A stretch of 64,000 nt of DNA from Nitrosospira sp. Nsp14. GTDB taxonomy: Bacteria > Pseudomonadota > Gammaproteobacteria > Burkholderiales > Nitrosomonadaceae. A program made the position numbers and the translations under genes. The stretch covers positions 62,001 through 126,000 of the forward strand of contig NZ_FOPV01000005.1 in assembly GCF_900113575.1 (NCBI RefSeq), read 5' to 3'. Under the pieces are notes generated by a model, which was given only the letters and a program-made list of their open reading frames with translations, did not search any database and was not told the DNA's origin. Shown here one piece after another: positions 28,562-36,576 of the stretch; position 1 is the stretch's first letter, and each line of letters starts with the position of its first letter.

Positions 28562-28870
28562 CTATAGCAGCCAAATCTCCTGCACCCGTATCACCAGCGT
28601 TTCCTGGCTGAAGCGCCGCTCCAGCTCCTCGCGAAAGCGGCTCCACCAGTCTTCGTCCAGATCCTCCACCATGACTTCATACACGATGATGTCATCATGT
28701 ACGGTGCCGCCATCCTTCTCCTGCCACAGGCCGCGCGCTGGAGTGCGGGTGTAGGCGGTTAGTCCACCAAACTGGCTGACAAGTTCGCCCCGAACCTGTT
28801 CGAATAGCGCATTCGGGAACCTTTCGCCGCTGTTGCTCCACAGCGGCAGCAAAAGCTGGGTCATGTACAT
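28562..28870 (-). CDS. Conserved hypothetical protein, small alpha/beta
   Basis: A 102-residue soluble protein with a clear alternation of strands and helices. It begins Met-Tyr-Met-Thr-Gln-Leu and has a Phe-Gly-Gly-Leu-Thr-Ala-Tyr core, a Gly-Leu-Trp motif and a Trp-Trp-Ser-Arg-Phe helix. This layout looks like a dimeric ferredoxin-like fold, but I cannot give a function. It lies upstream of egtB on the same strand (175-base gap), so it may share its transcript. The ATG at 28864 is an alternative start. Confidence 0.65.
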   Translation of the reverse strand: MYMTQLLLPLWSNSGERFPNALFEQVRGELVSQFGGLTAYTRTPARGLWQEKDGGTVHDDIIVYEVMVEDLDEDWWSRFREELERRFSQETLVIRVQEIWLL

Positions 28871-29092
28871 GATAATTCCAGGGCAGGGATAGCAAGGATA
28901 GGGGGCCAGGCGACCGAAGGCGTAACTCGTGTGCCCGGCCGCGGCTTTTTCCTCTTTATTTGCAGGGGATCACCATCGTTTAATAGCATATTTCAGGCCA
29001 GAATTCGAACTTTTTTCTCGAAATCACGCCAAAATCATACAACGGGGCAGCATGAGCCACCCACGGCAAAAGCCGTAAACACAGGAGTCTGC

Positions 29093-29668
29093 GTGATCAA
29101 ACCGGCGTGCCTCATCCTTTCCATGATCGGACTGGTCTCCGCTGGTCCTTTGTGGGCCGATGGGCATGGGGGTGACGGTGGGCATCATGGTGGCCACGAT
29201 GGAGGCGGGCATCATCATCACGATGGGCATCACCACCACGGTGGTCATCATCACCATACCAGCGTGGGCCTTTATTACGGTATAGGGGGCTACTATCCAG
29301 GATATGGCTACGGCTGGGGCGGAGGCTCCGGCTGGGGTGGATACGGTTTCGGCCTGGGGTATGGCTTCGGCCCGGGGTATTACGGTGGTTGGGGCCCGGG
29401 GTATTACGGTGGTTGGGGATACCCGGGCTATTACGGTGGTTGGGGATACCCGGGTTATTACGGGGGATATGGAGGATATGGAGGCTACGGTTACGGCGCC
29501 CCGTATGGGTATCCACCCGCGGTTTATATTCAACGGCAGGAAGCACCGCGTCAGCAGAAACCTGCCAATTATTGGTACTATTGCCGGAATCCGGAAGGGT
29601 ACTACCCCTACGTGAAGCAATGCTCTGAAGGCTGGATCCCGGTCCCTCCCCAGCCTGCAGATCAATAA
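29093..29668 (+). CDS. Exported Gly/Tyr/Trp/His-rich repeat protein
   Basis: The GTG at 29093, with AGGAG five bases upstream, gives a 191-residue protein with a signal peptide cut near Leu-Trp-Ala-Asp-Gly. The mature chain starts with a His/Gly/Asp block holding three runs of four His. It continues into tandem Gly-Tyr-Tyr-Gly-Gly-Trp-Gly-Tyr-Pro units (about 29376-29470, 27-bp period). It ends in a conserved Trp-Tyr-Tyr-Cys ... Tyr-Tyr-Pro-Tyr-Val ... Cys ... Gly-Trp module. The two Cys could form a disulfide. I recall this C-terminal module in other proteobacterial exported proteins, often beside glycine-zipper lipoproteins, as here (14-base gap). The His runs could bind metal, but this is a guess. 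Confidence 0.75.
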   Translation: MIKPACLILSMIGLVSAGPLWADGHGGDGGHHGGHDGGGHHHHDGHHHHGGHHHHTSVGLYYGIGGYYPGYGYGWGGGSGWGGYGFGLGYGFGPGYYGGWGPGYYGGWGYPGYYGGWGYPGYYGGYGGYGGYGYGAPYGYPPAVYIQRQEAPRQQKPANYWYYCRNPEGYYPYVKQCSEGWIPVPPQPADQ

Positions 29669-29682
29669 ATCAAGGGAAAACA

Positions 29683-30246
29683 ATGCCAGTTGTTCGTAAC
29701 GCAGTTTTTCATCGTGGAGCGCCTGTTTTGCTGGTCCTGCTGCTCGCCTCCTGCGCGACCATACCCAGCGGTCCGAGCATCATGGCGCTGCCTGGTTCGG
29801 GTAAATCCTTCGACCAGTTCCGTGCGGACGATGCCTCCTGCCAGCAGTATGCCACCGAACAAATAAAGACCACGCCAAACCGGGCCTCCATGCGAAGCGG
29901 GGTGGGAACGGCCGCCCTCGGCACCGCGGTGGGCGCAGCGGCGGGCGCATTAATGGGCGGGGCAAGCGGCGCAGCGATCGGGGCCGGTAGCGGCCTGCTG
30001 GGGGGTACACTGATCGGATCGGGCACGGCCAGGGGCTCGGGGAGTATGGAGCAGCAGCGCTACGACATCGGTTATACCCAGTGCATGTATGGTAAAGGCC
30101 ATCGCGTTCCCGTTTCCGGCCAGATAATGGATAACGGGATGAACCGCGGATACGGCGGATACGACTTCCAGACTCAGCAGCCGTCATCCGGTTCCATGCC
30201 GCCGCCACCCCCGCCCGGGAATCCGCCGCCACCGCCCCCTCAGTAA
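29683..30246 (+). CDS. Glycine-zipper lipoprotein with proline-rich tail
   Basis: A 187-residue protein with a lipoprotein signal (lipobox Leu-Ala-Ser-Cys). A Cys-containing segment (about 45-65) precedes a glycine-zipper region (about 75-112) in which Gly repeats every four residues, as in outer-membrane-inserting helices. It ends in two polyproline runs. The start has AAGGGAAA upstream. It is co-directional with, and 14 bases from, the Gly/Tyr-rich exported protein, so the two are likely an envelope-associated pair. Confidence 0.8.
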   Translation: MPVVRNAVFHRGAPVLLVLLLASCATIPSGPSIMALPGSGKSFDQFRADDASCQQYATEQIKTTPNRASMRSGVGTAALGTAVGAAAGALMGGASGAAIGAGSGLLGGTLIGSGTARGSGSMEQQRYDIGYTQCMYGKGHRVPVSGQIMDNGMNRGYGGYDFQTQQPSSGSMPPPPPPGNPPPPPPQ

Positions 30247-30492
30247 GGGCTTCGGGATGCTTGGGAGCCGAGTAAAAGAACAGGGAAATATAGGGTTAAA
30301 TATAGGGTTTTCTGCGTAGACGGCAAAAAGCAGGATCCGACATTCAGCAGTATTGGGTGGTATGTACGCCCCGTTCCGAGATCGCGTCGCGCTCGCGCCA
30401 TGACGTTCTTGCACTCTTTGCACTCCACACTCGAGTCGGGGATGGTGCGCAAACCGGCATTGTGCTGCCTTGGACCCTGAGGAACGAGTGCT

Positions 30493-30753
30493 CTAGGATT
30501 TGCGCGGCGACTTCAGCCCGTGGATCATCTTGTCGAGCTGCAGGCGCGTTTTTTTTACTGCTTGCTCCTCTCGCTTGATTAATTCTTTTTGCACCATCGC
30601 TGCGAAGGCGACCAGGTCTTGCCGCGGGTACTCGTCCTGCACGCCACACTCGTGAAAGAAATCCGCGACCCACCGTGCGCTGGGCTCGATGTTTCCATGT
30701 TCCCGCACATACTCGTCCGCAGCCATTCTTACGTACTCTGAAAGTTTGGGCAT
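30493..30753 (-). CDS. Hypothetical 86-residue protein
   Basis: A small, charged, helical, soluble protein with GAGGAAGG upstream of the ATG. It has a Met-Ala-Ala-Asp-Glu-Tyr-Val helix, a Trp-Val-Ala-Asp-Phe-Phe-His-Glu-Cys segment and a Lys/Arg/Gln-rich C-terminal helix. No family is recognised. It stands alone, divergent from selO. Confidence 0.6.
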   Translation of the reverse strand: MPKLSEYVRMAADEYVREHGNIEPSARWVADFFHECGVQDEYPRQDLVAFAAMVQKELIKREEQAVKKTRLQLDKMIHGLKSPRKS

Positions 30754-30865
30754 GTTGCCTTCCTCTACTTGCTTATGTCTACTCTAGCGTCTTTGGTTGA
30801 ATTTTCATCTGTTATGCTTGTCAACTATTGCCTTGCATTCTTATTCTGAACTGTCCGGAAAATAA

Positions 30866-32584
30866 ATGAGCCAGAGCAATCTACAGCCTAGCACCAGCAC
30901 GAACCTCGTCGACCTGGGTGATGTGAAATTCGACAACCGGTTTGTCCGAGGGTTGCCGGGAGATCCCGAGACGGGCAATGGTTCCCGGCAGGTCAGCAAT
31001 GCCTGCTATACACACGTCGAACCCACGCCGGTGAAAGCACCGAGGCTGCTGGCCTGGGCCGACCCCGTCGGTGAAATGCTCGGCATCGCGCGTCCGAATT
31101 GTTCCACTGGCCTGGAGGCCCAGGTGCTCGCCGGCAACGGCATCCTGCCCGGCATGCAGCCCTACGCCGCGCGTTACGGCGGGCATCAGTTCGGCCAATG
31201 GGCGGGCCAGCTCGGCGATGGGCGGGCGATTACCCTGGGGGAAGTGCTATGCCCGGACGGCATTCACCGCGAGTTGCAGCTCAAGGGCGCGGGCAGAACA
31301 CCGTACTCGCGTACCGCAGACGGCCGCGCGGTATTGCGCTCGTCGGTTCGGGAATTTCTCTGCAGCGAAGCCATGCATTACCTAGGCGTGCCGACGACAC
31401 GGGCGTTGAGTCTCGTCGCCACCGGGGAGGCGGTGGTGCGTGACATGTTTTATAACGGCAATCCGCAGGCCGAGCCGGGCGCAGTCGTCTGCCGGGTGGC
31501 CCCTTCGTTCGTGCGTTTCGGGAACTTCGAGATATTTGCCGCTCACGGCGAGCTGGAATTGCTCAAGAGACTCGCCGATCACGTGATTTCCGAGCACTTT
31601 GCCGAGTTGCGCCTTCCTCGGGCTATGGCGGATTCCATTGTTCCATCGCCGTCGTTAGATCGGGCAACATATGCGCGATGGTTCGAGGAAATCTGCCGCC
31701 GCACCGGCGTACTGATCGCGCACTGGATGCGGGTCGGCTTTGTCCATGGCGTGATGAACACCGACAACATGTCGATCCTGGGGCTGACCATCGACTACGG
31801 ACCCTATGGCTGGCTCGAGGGATTCGACCTGCATTGGACCCCTAATACCACGGACGCGCACGGACGCCGTTATTGCTTTGGCAACCAGCCGCGGATTGCG
31901 CAGTGGAATCTTATCCGGCTTGCGAACGCGCTCGCGCCGCTCATCGCTGATGAGGCGGCACTGGAGCATGGGCTGACGGTTTTTGCCACAACGTACGAGC
32001 AAACCTGGCGCAGCATGCTTGGGGATAAGCTGGGGCTGGTTGCGCTGGGACACGAGGGCGATGAAGCCTTGCTGGCGGACTTGTTCGAATTGCTGCAGCA
32101 GGTGGAAACGGACATGACGCTTTTCTTCCGTGGGCTGATGAACATTCCTGTGGACGGCGCATTTGAAACGATTGACAGGGCAGGCGGCGAAGCCGCCCTG
32201 GCGGGCATGCTGCGGGGCGCGTTCTATGATGAGGCGCAGGCTCTTGCGCCCGAGCACCGAGCCCGGCTCGGCTCCTGGCTGCGCCGATACGTCGCCCGGA
32301 CCCGCCTGGATGGACAGGGTGTGCTGGATGGGCGGGTCGCGGTGTCAACGAGCGCGCGTTACGAACGCATGCGGCTTGCCAATCCCAAATATGTGCTGCG
32401 CAACTACCTGGCGCAGCAGGCGATCGAGGCGCTGGAGCGGGATGACGCCACCGTGATCGAGCGGCTCATGGACGTATTGCGAAACCCGTACGACGAACAG
32501 CCCGAGCATGATGAACTCGCGAACCGGCGGCCCGAGTGGGCGCGCAATAAGGCCGGTTGCTCAGCGCTGTCCTGCAGTTCGTAA
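30866..32584 (+). CDS. selO: Protein adenylyltransferase SelO (YdiU family)
   Basis: A pseudokinase-fold enzyme that transfers AMP from ATP to Ser, Thr or Tyr of target proteins and is linked to redox stress. It has 572 residues, longer than E. coli YdiU (478). Visible signatures are Tyr-Gly-Gly-His-Gln-Phe-Gly, Gln-Leu-Gly-Asp-Gly-Arg, Leu-Lys-Gly-Ala-Gly-x-Thr-Pro-Tyr-Ser-Arg, His-Gly-Val-Met-Asn-Thr-Asp-Asn-Met, and Ile-Asp-Tyr-Gly-Pro-Tyr-Gly. The protein ends Cys-Ser-Ser, where the selenoprotein members have Sec-Ser-Ser. The start follows a long AT-rich leader without a strong ribosome binding site. Confidence 0.95.
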   Translation: MSQSNLQPSTSTNLVDLGDVKFDNRFVRGLPGDPETGNGSRQVSNACYTHVEPTPVKAPRLLAWADPVGEMLGIARPNCSTGLEAQVLAGNGILPGMQPYAARYGGHQFGQWAGQLGDGRAITLGEVLCPDGIHRELQLKGAGRTPYSRTADGRAVLRSSVREFLCSEAMHYLGVPTTRALSLVATGEAVVRDMFYNGNPQAEPGAVVCRVAPSFVRFGNFEIFAAHGELELLKRLADHVISEHFAELRLPRAMADSIVPSPSLDRATYARWFEEICRRTGVLIAHWMRVGFVHGVMNTDNMSILGLTIDYGPYGWLEGFDLHWTPNTTDAHGRRYCFGNQPRIAQWNLIRLANALAPLIADEAALEHGLTVFATTYEQTWRSMLGDKLGLVALGHEGDEALLADLFELLQQVETDMTLFFRGLMNIPVDGAFETIDRAGGEAALAGMLRGAFYDEAQALAPEHRARLGSWLRRYVARTRLDGQGVLDGRVAVSTSARYERMRLANPKYVLRNYLAQQAIEALERDDATVIERLMDVLRNPYDEQPEHDELANRRPEWARNKAGCSALSCSS

Positions 32585-32761
32585 TACTTCCCGGATAATG
32601 AGCCAAAGCAGGATACCGGCTGGCCCGCTGTTGGGCGGACTTTTGGAGCGGAATGCCGGCGGCGAAATATCGAGGCGGATTTTCGGGGTGGTGCCGGTTG
32701 AAGCGTGAAATCCCGGCGGCTCCCGCGCCGTAACAAGGCTGGAGCTGCCGGAACAAGGGGT

Positions 32762-34507
32762 TTAAAGCGTCTTGAGGTATTCGAGCAAGGCTTTCTTCTC
32801 CTCGGCTGAGAGGGTGGTACCGAACTCATGCCCGCAGCGGCTGTTGCCGGAATTGCGGTCGCTGCAATCCGTGGTCTCCAGGGTATAGTCAAACTTGCTC
32901 TGCTGGACGGCGAGGCCCACGTTAACCAGATCGTAGGCGGGGCCGACCTTGAAGGAACGAACACGTTCGGCTGCCGGCTTCAGCAACTCTGCCAGGGTCG
33001 GCACCGAGCCGTTGTGCAGATAGGGCGCCGCCGCCCAGATACCTTCAAGCACGCGCGCTTCGTAGGCATACGAAGGTGCTCCCTTCACCACGGCTGCTGG
33101 CGCGCGGAAAGCGCCTTTAAGCGATGCCGTTTCGGGAGGAAAGGCTGACGATGCCTCCGCTTGCGCGCCCAGTTGCCCGACTTTTTTCTGTGCCTGAGCG
33201 TCATCCGCTTTCAGCAGTATCGGCACGTAATGCTGAAGAATGGAGCCGATCACCGATGTTCCCAGCACGTTGAAAGCAGTATCGACCGGTTTGAGCGGCT
33301 CGGCAAGGAACGGTATCTTCGCGCCTTCGAGCACGCCCGTCTTGACGGTCCAGCTTAGCACGCTGTATTCACGCGAGTCGGTGCCGACGTCCTGGATGGG
33401 TGTAGCCCAGGTCTTCTGGTCGGGGAAACGGGTCTCGCCGGGCTGGATTCCGTGACAATCGGCGCAACCGCCCTGTTCGGTCTTGCGTGCAAAAATCGCC
33501 TTGCCCTTGGTGGCGAGGGCCTGGTCTATTTTCCATGGCCACTTGGGCGCCCCAATTTTGCGGACAAGATCTTCCAGCGCATTCAGTCCCTGGAAATTGG
33601 CGGAGTTCTGATGCAGGTAATCGATCCCCAGCAGCCGCCAGGAATCTTTTTTCGGATGAAACACGCCGAATACCCCATAAACCTCCCCGAGATTGCGCGC
33701 CAAGCCTAAAATATTATTGCCATTATCGGCGAAGCCGGGCCATTGGGTCTTGTCCTGGATCGGAGCGTTCCAGAGGAAGGGGTAGCGGACCGGAGCGGTG
33801 GCGGGTTTGATATTCTCCGGGATCATGTAGGTGGGCGGCGGCCCGATATCGAGGCCGGTGAGACGGTTGAAAATCATGGATACGGCATCCAGCCGCGCCG
33901 GCCCCCAAGGCTGAGCCGGCAGGGCGCCTTTCATCAGGGTATGATAGGGCAGGTGCCAAGCCTGCACCGCTTTGCGCAACTTCGCTTTTTCCTCCGCGCC
34001 TGGCGTCGGCCCCAACACAGCGCGGGCAAAATCGGCGAATGCCTGCTGATCTGTGAGCACGGTATTGACCGCCTTGTCCAGGTCGGCAAGGAAGCTCTGG
34101 AAATCGACGATGCCGGGACCGCCATCGATCCGGTAGGGAACGCCCTCGACCTCGATCTCGCGGGTATGGCAGGCGGAGCAATTCATGCCGATTTCCTGGC
34201 CATTGCTTCCGCTCGCAACGGTAAAGCCAACCGGCAGTCCGGCAGGACGGCTTTCCTCGTTGGGCAAATAGCCGTAGCGGCCAAGGCTATCGGCCATGAA
34301 AGGCTGGCCGCCCGGTTGTTTCAAGGCTGCGATCCAGCGCAGCGGCATGATGCGCGAACCCTGGTCGCGGCTGTAGAAATCTTTGCGTGCAGTGGCATTC
34401 CAGTTCGTTCCCTGATCAATGGCCTGTGGCGTGGCGGTGAACGCAGGCAGCGGCGCAAGCAGCGAGAGCACTGTGCTTCCGATCAAAAATGCGGATGCGG
34501 CTTTCAT
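32762..34507 (-). CDS. Periplasmic di-haem cytochrome c (RoxA/MauG-type superfamily)
   Basis: The ATG at 34507 (AGGGGA upstream) opens a signal peptide cut near Ala-Phe-Thr-Ala, giving a 581-residue precursor. Two covalent haem sites are present: Cys110-x2-Cys113-His114 and Cys348-x2-Cys351-His352. The C-terminal Tyr-Leu-His-Asn-Gly-Ser-Val-Pro-Thr-Leu motif is typical of the di-haem peroxidase-like superfamily, and the size fits the RoxA branch more than CcpA (about 330 residues). Whether it is a peroxidase, a dioxygenase or only an electron carrier cannot be told. It is convergent with selO and has no evident partner. Confidence 0.85.
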   Translation of the reverse strand: MKAASAFLIGSTVLSLLAPLPAFTATPQAIDQGTNWNATARKDFYSRDQGSRIMPLRWIAALKQPGGQPFMADSLGRYGYLPNEESRPAGLPVGFTVASGSNGQEIGMNCSACHTREIEVEGVPYRIDGGPGIVDFQSFLADLDKAVNTVLTDQQAFADFARAVLGPTPGAEEKAKLRKAVQAWHLPYHTLMKGALPAQPWGPARLDAVSMIFNRLTGLDIGPPPTYMIPENIKPATAPVRYPFLWNAPIQDKTQWPGFADNGNNILGLARNLGEVYGVFGVFHPKKDSWRLLGIDYLHQNSANFQGLNALEDLVRKIGAPKWPWKIDQALATKGKAIFARKTEQGGCADCHGIQPGETRFPDQKTWATPIQDVGTDSREYSVLSWTVKTGVLEGAKIPFLAEPLKPVDTAFNVLGTSVIGSILQHYVPILLKADDAQAQKKVGQLGAQAEASSAFPPETASLKGAFRAPAAVVKGAPSYAYEARVLEGIWAAAPYLHNGSVPTLAELLKPAAERVRSFKVGPAYDLVNVGLAVQQSKFDYTLETTDCSDRNSGNSRCGHEFGTTLSAEEKKALLEYLKTL

Positions 34508-35005
34508 TTGTGTATCCCCTGTCGAGTTGGTCTTGAATATTTGATACAACTCTGGTTAACGACAGCTCAGCGGTAAAGTGAAGCGCAGATGAAAAGGGGC
34601 GCAGGTAAAAAGGCGTGGGGGAACAATGAAGAGGTAGGGATGATCTAGAATAAATAGGCAGCAACCGGAAGGTCCTCCGCAAAATGTGGATGGATAGCAC
34701 CAGGCGAGATAAGAAGAGGTGAGGCGGCACCGGCCCATCTCAGTAGAAATGGATCGGATCGGGGAGGATCGCGGAGGATCAGGGAGGCGGAGGCTGGCTA
34801 AACGTTGCCGCGATGATGGACGTGGGGAATAAGTTGGTTGGAAATGCGAATCTGCCGCTTTTCCCTCACGGTGGCAGTATGTCCTGCAACCGCGGGGGAC
34901 GGATATGCGCGACCGTCGGCCTCGAGTCCGGAATCCCTGGGTGAGATTTTCCAACCGGATACCGGATATGGCGTTCCACTGGGAGATGCTGGCAAGGAGG
35001 TGCTT
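34508..35005. other. Intergenic region between the cytochrome and MgtC-like genes
   Basis: This is the divergent promoter region of the cytochrome and the MgtC-like gene. A short purine-rich direct repeat (GGATCGG and GGAGGATC blocks) lies at about 34747-34788. No gene is supported; a longer upstream extension of the MgtC frame (from 34838) has no membrane or family character. Confidence 0.5.
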
Positions 35006-35491
35006 ATGAATGAATTGTGGCAGGAAATCGGCAATATGGTAATGGCGGAATTTTCCGACCTGCCGGACACTACCGAATTTACCCGCCTCATGCTGCGCCT
35101 TGGGGTGGCCGCGGCACTGGGCGGGCTGTTGGGATGGGAGCGCGAGCGCAGCGGCAAGTCGGCAGGGGCGCGTACGCACATGCTGGTTGCGATGGGCGCC
35201 GCGCTTTTCGTGCTCATTCCCCAGCAAATGAACATGGCCGACGCTGATCTGACGCGTGTCATTCAAGGAATTATCACCGGCGTGGGGTTCCTGGGAGCCG
35301 GGACCATACTGAAAAGCACCAGCGAGCAAACAGTGAAAGGTCTGACGACAGCGGCCGGATTGTGGCTGACTGCCGCGATCGGCATGACAGCGGGACTGGG
35401 GCGCGGAGCCTCCGCCGTTTTAAGTACGCTCCTGGCTTTGATCATACTGCATCTTGTGCCCAAGATCTGGCGCAAGGCTGGCGGGTCCTGA
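35006..35491 (+). CDS. MgtC/SapB-family membrane protein
   Basis: The ATG at 35006 follows a strong AAGGAGGTG. The 161-residue protein has an N-terminal soluble helix, then four to five membrane segments. It carries the family signature Leu-Gly-Gly-Leu-Leu-Gly-Trp-Glu-Arg-Glu-Arg, followed by Gly-Ala-Arg-Thr-His and Gly-Phe-Leu-Gly-Ala-Gly-Thr-Ile. It lacks the C-terminal ACT-like domain of Salmonella MgtC and so resembles the short SapB type. Members affect magnesium or acid adaptation and F-ATPase; the exact role here is open. Confidence 0.9.
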   Translation: MNELWQEIGNMVMAEFSDLPDTTEFTRLMLRLGVAAALGGLLGWERERSGKSAGARTHMLVAMGAALFVLIPQQMNMADADLTRVIQGIITGVGFLGAGTILKSTSEQTVKGLTTAAGLWLTAAIGMTAGLGRGASAVLSTLLALIILHLVPKIWRKAGGS

Positions 35492-35830
35492 ACCACCGAA
35501 AAAGCATCCTCCGCGGTCCCCGCCTGAATGTGCGGAGCCCCTGCCTGCTGACAATGGTGGGATACAACGCAGGCCGCCTGTTTCTCTCTCTTTTCCGCAC
35601 GGCTTGCAGCATCCGGAATAAATGACTAATCTTAAAAGTGCTGGTATGCCTCAGCTCGTGGAGTTCCGGCCTGCTTCAGCCTTTGTCGCCCTTTTGTCGC
35701 GCTTGGCGGGGCCCCAGGGGCTGACCGTTACGCTTGCTTGAAGCCTGTTCCCTATCTGTCACAGGCCTTTGCATCCGTTTCGCCGGTTTTGCCTGTTGAT
35801 GCAGCAGGATGCCAATCTATAGGAGCATGA
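35492..35830. other. Intergenic region with no recognised content
   Basis: I see no gene, repeat or clear terminator in these 339 bases. A ribosome binding site-like AGGAG lies just before the next gene. Confidence 0.5.
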
Positions 35831-36460
35831 ATGAATCTTGGCCTGTCCCCGATGCTCGTTACCTGCATCGCTCTGGTTGTCCTCGCGGGTTGCGGCACGC
35901 GCCCGCCCGTAAAGTCGTTTTTAGGCGCTTCTTACCCGAAAGTCAGCTATAAGGAAGTCCAGCCGCGCTCCACACCCCTGCGCCTGCATCTTGCGGTCGA
36001 GTTTCAACGCAATGGCGAACCTTTCCCCAAGGGGGACGTGCCGCTCAAGGACTATGCCAACAGGATACTGGTGAATTCGCGCGTGATAACGCCCGTGGAG
36101 GAGGGTGGCGAGGGGGAAATAAGAATTGTGCTCAACAATATCGCCGACCCCGAAACGGTGGCCGTGGAAACAGCTCACAGTGGGCTGCCACTATGGATGT
36201 TGGGCAAGACCATCACGGATACCTATGAGATGTCGGTGTTCGTTACGGCCCGAGGCAAATCGGCCAGCCGGACCGGCATCAAGCACGCGGTACATACCGC
36301 TATCGGCAACATGGCAGTGCCCGAAGCGGTGGAAACCTTTCACCACAAGCAGGCTTTCGCCAGGGTGCTCGAGCAAATGCTGCTGCAGGCGCTAAAAGAC
36401 ATGCAGCGGAGCGGCGACCTGAATGCGGCCGCTGCGCATACCCAGCATCCCCAGACCTGA
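35831..36460 (+). CDS. Putative lipoprotein of unknown function
   Basis: A 209-residue protein with a lipoprotein signal whose lipobox is Leu-Ala-Gly-Cys at about residues 18-21. The body has mixed beta strands (Leu-Arg-Leu-His-Leu-Ala-Val-Glu-Phe) and a Gly-Glu-Ile-Arg-Ile-Val-Leu-Asn-Asn strand, and ends with helices and a His-rich tail. I do not recognise the family. AGGAG lies a few bases before the ATG. It is convergent with the FAD/Rieske gene. Confidence 0.65.
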   Translation: MNLGLSPMLVTCIALVVLAGCGTRPPVKSFLGASYPKVSYKEVQPRSTPLRLHLAVEFQRNGEPFPKGDVPLKDYANRILVNSRVITPVEEGGEGEIRIVLNNIADPETVAVETAHSGLPLWMLGKTITDTYEMSVFVTARGKSASRTGIKHAVHTAIGNMAVPEAVETFHHKQAFARVLEQMLLQALKDMQRSGDLNAAAAHTQHPQT

Positions 36461-36576
36461 GAGCCGCCGGGCCCTAAGCTACCCAGTCCACGTTGCCCGG
36501 TTGAGAAGTCGCCAAGCTGTCTGCGCGGGCGGTCGTACCATCGATTCGGTCAGCGCGGCCGGTCCAAGTGGAACGT

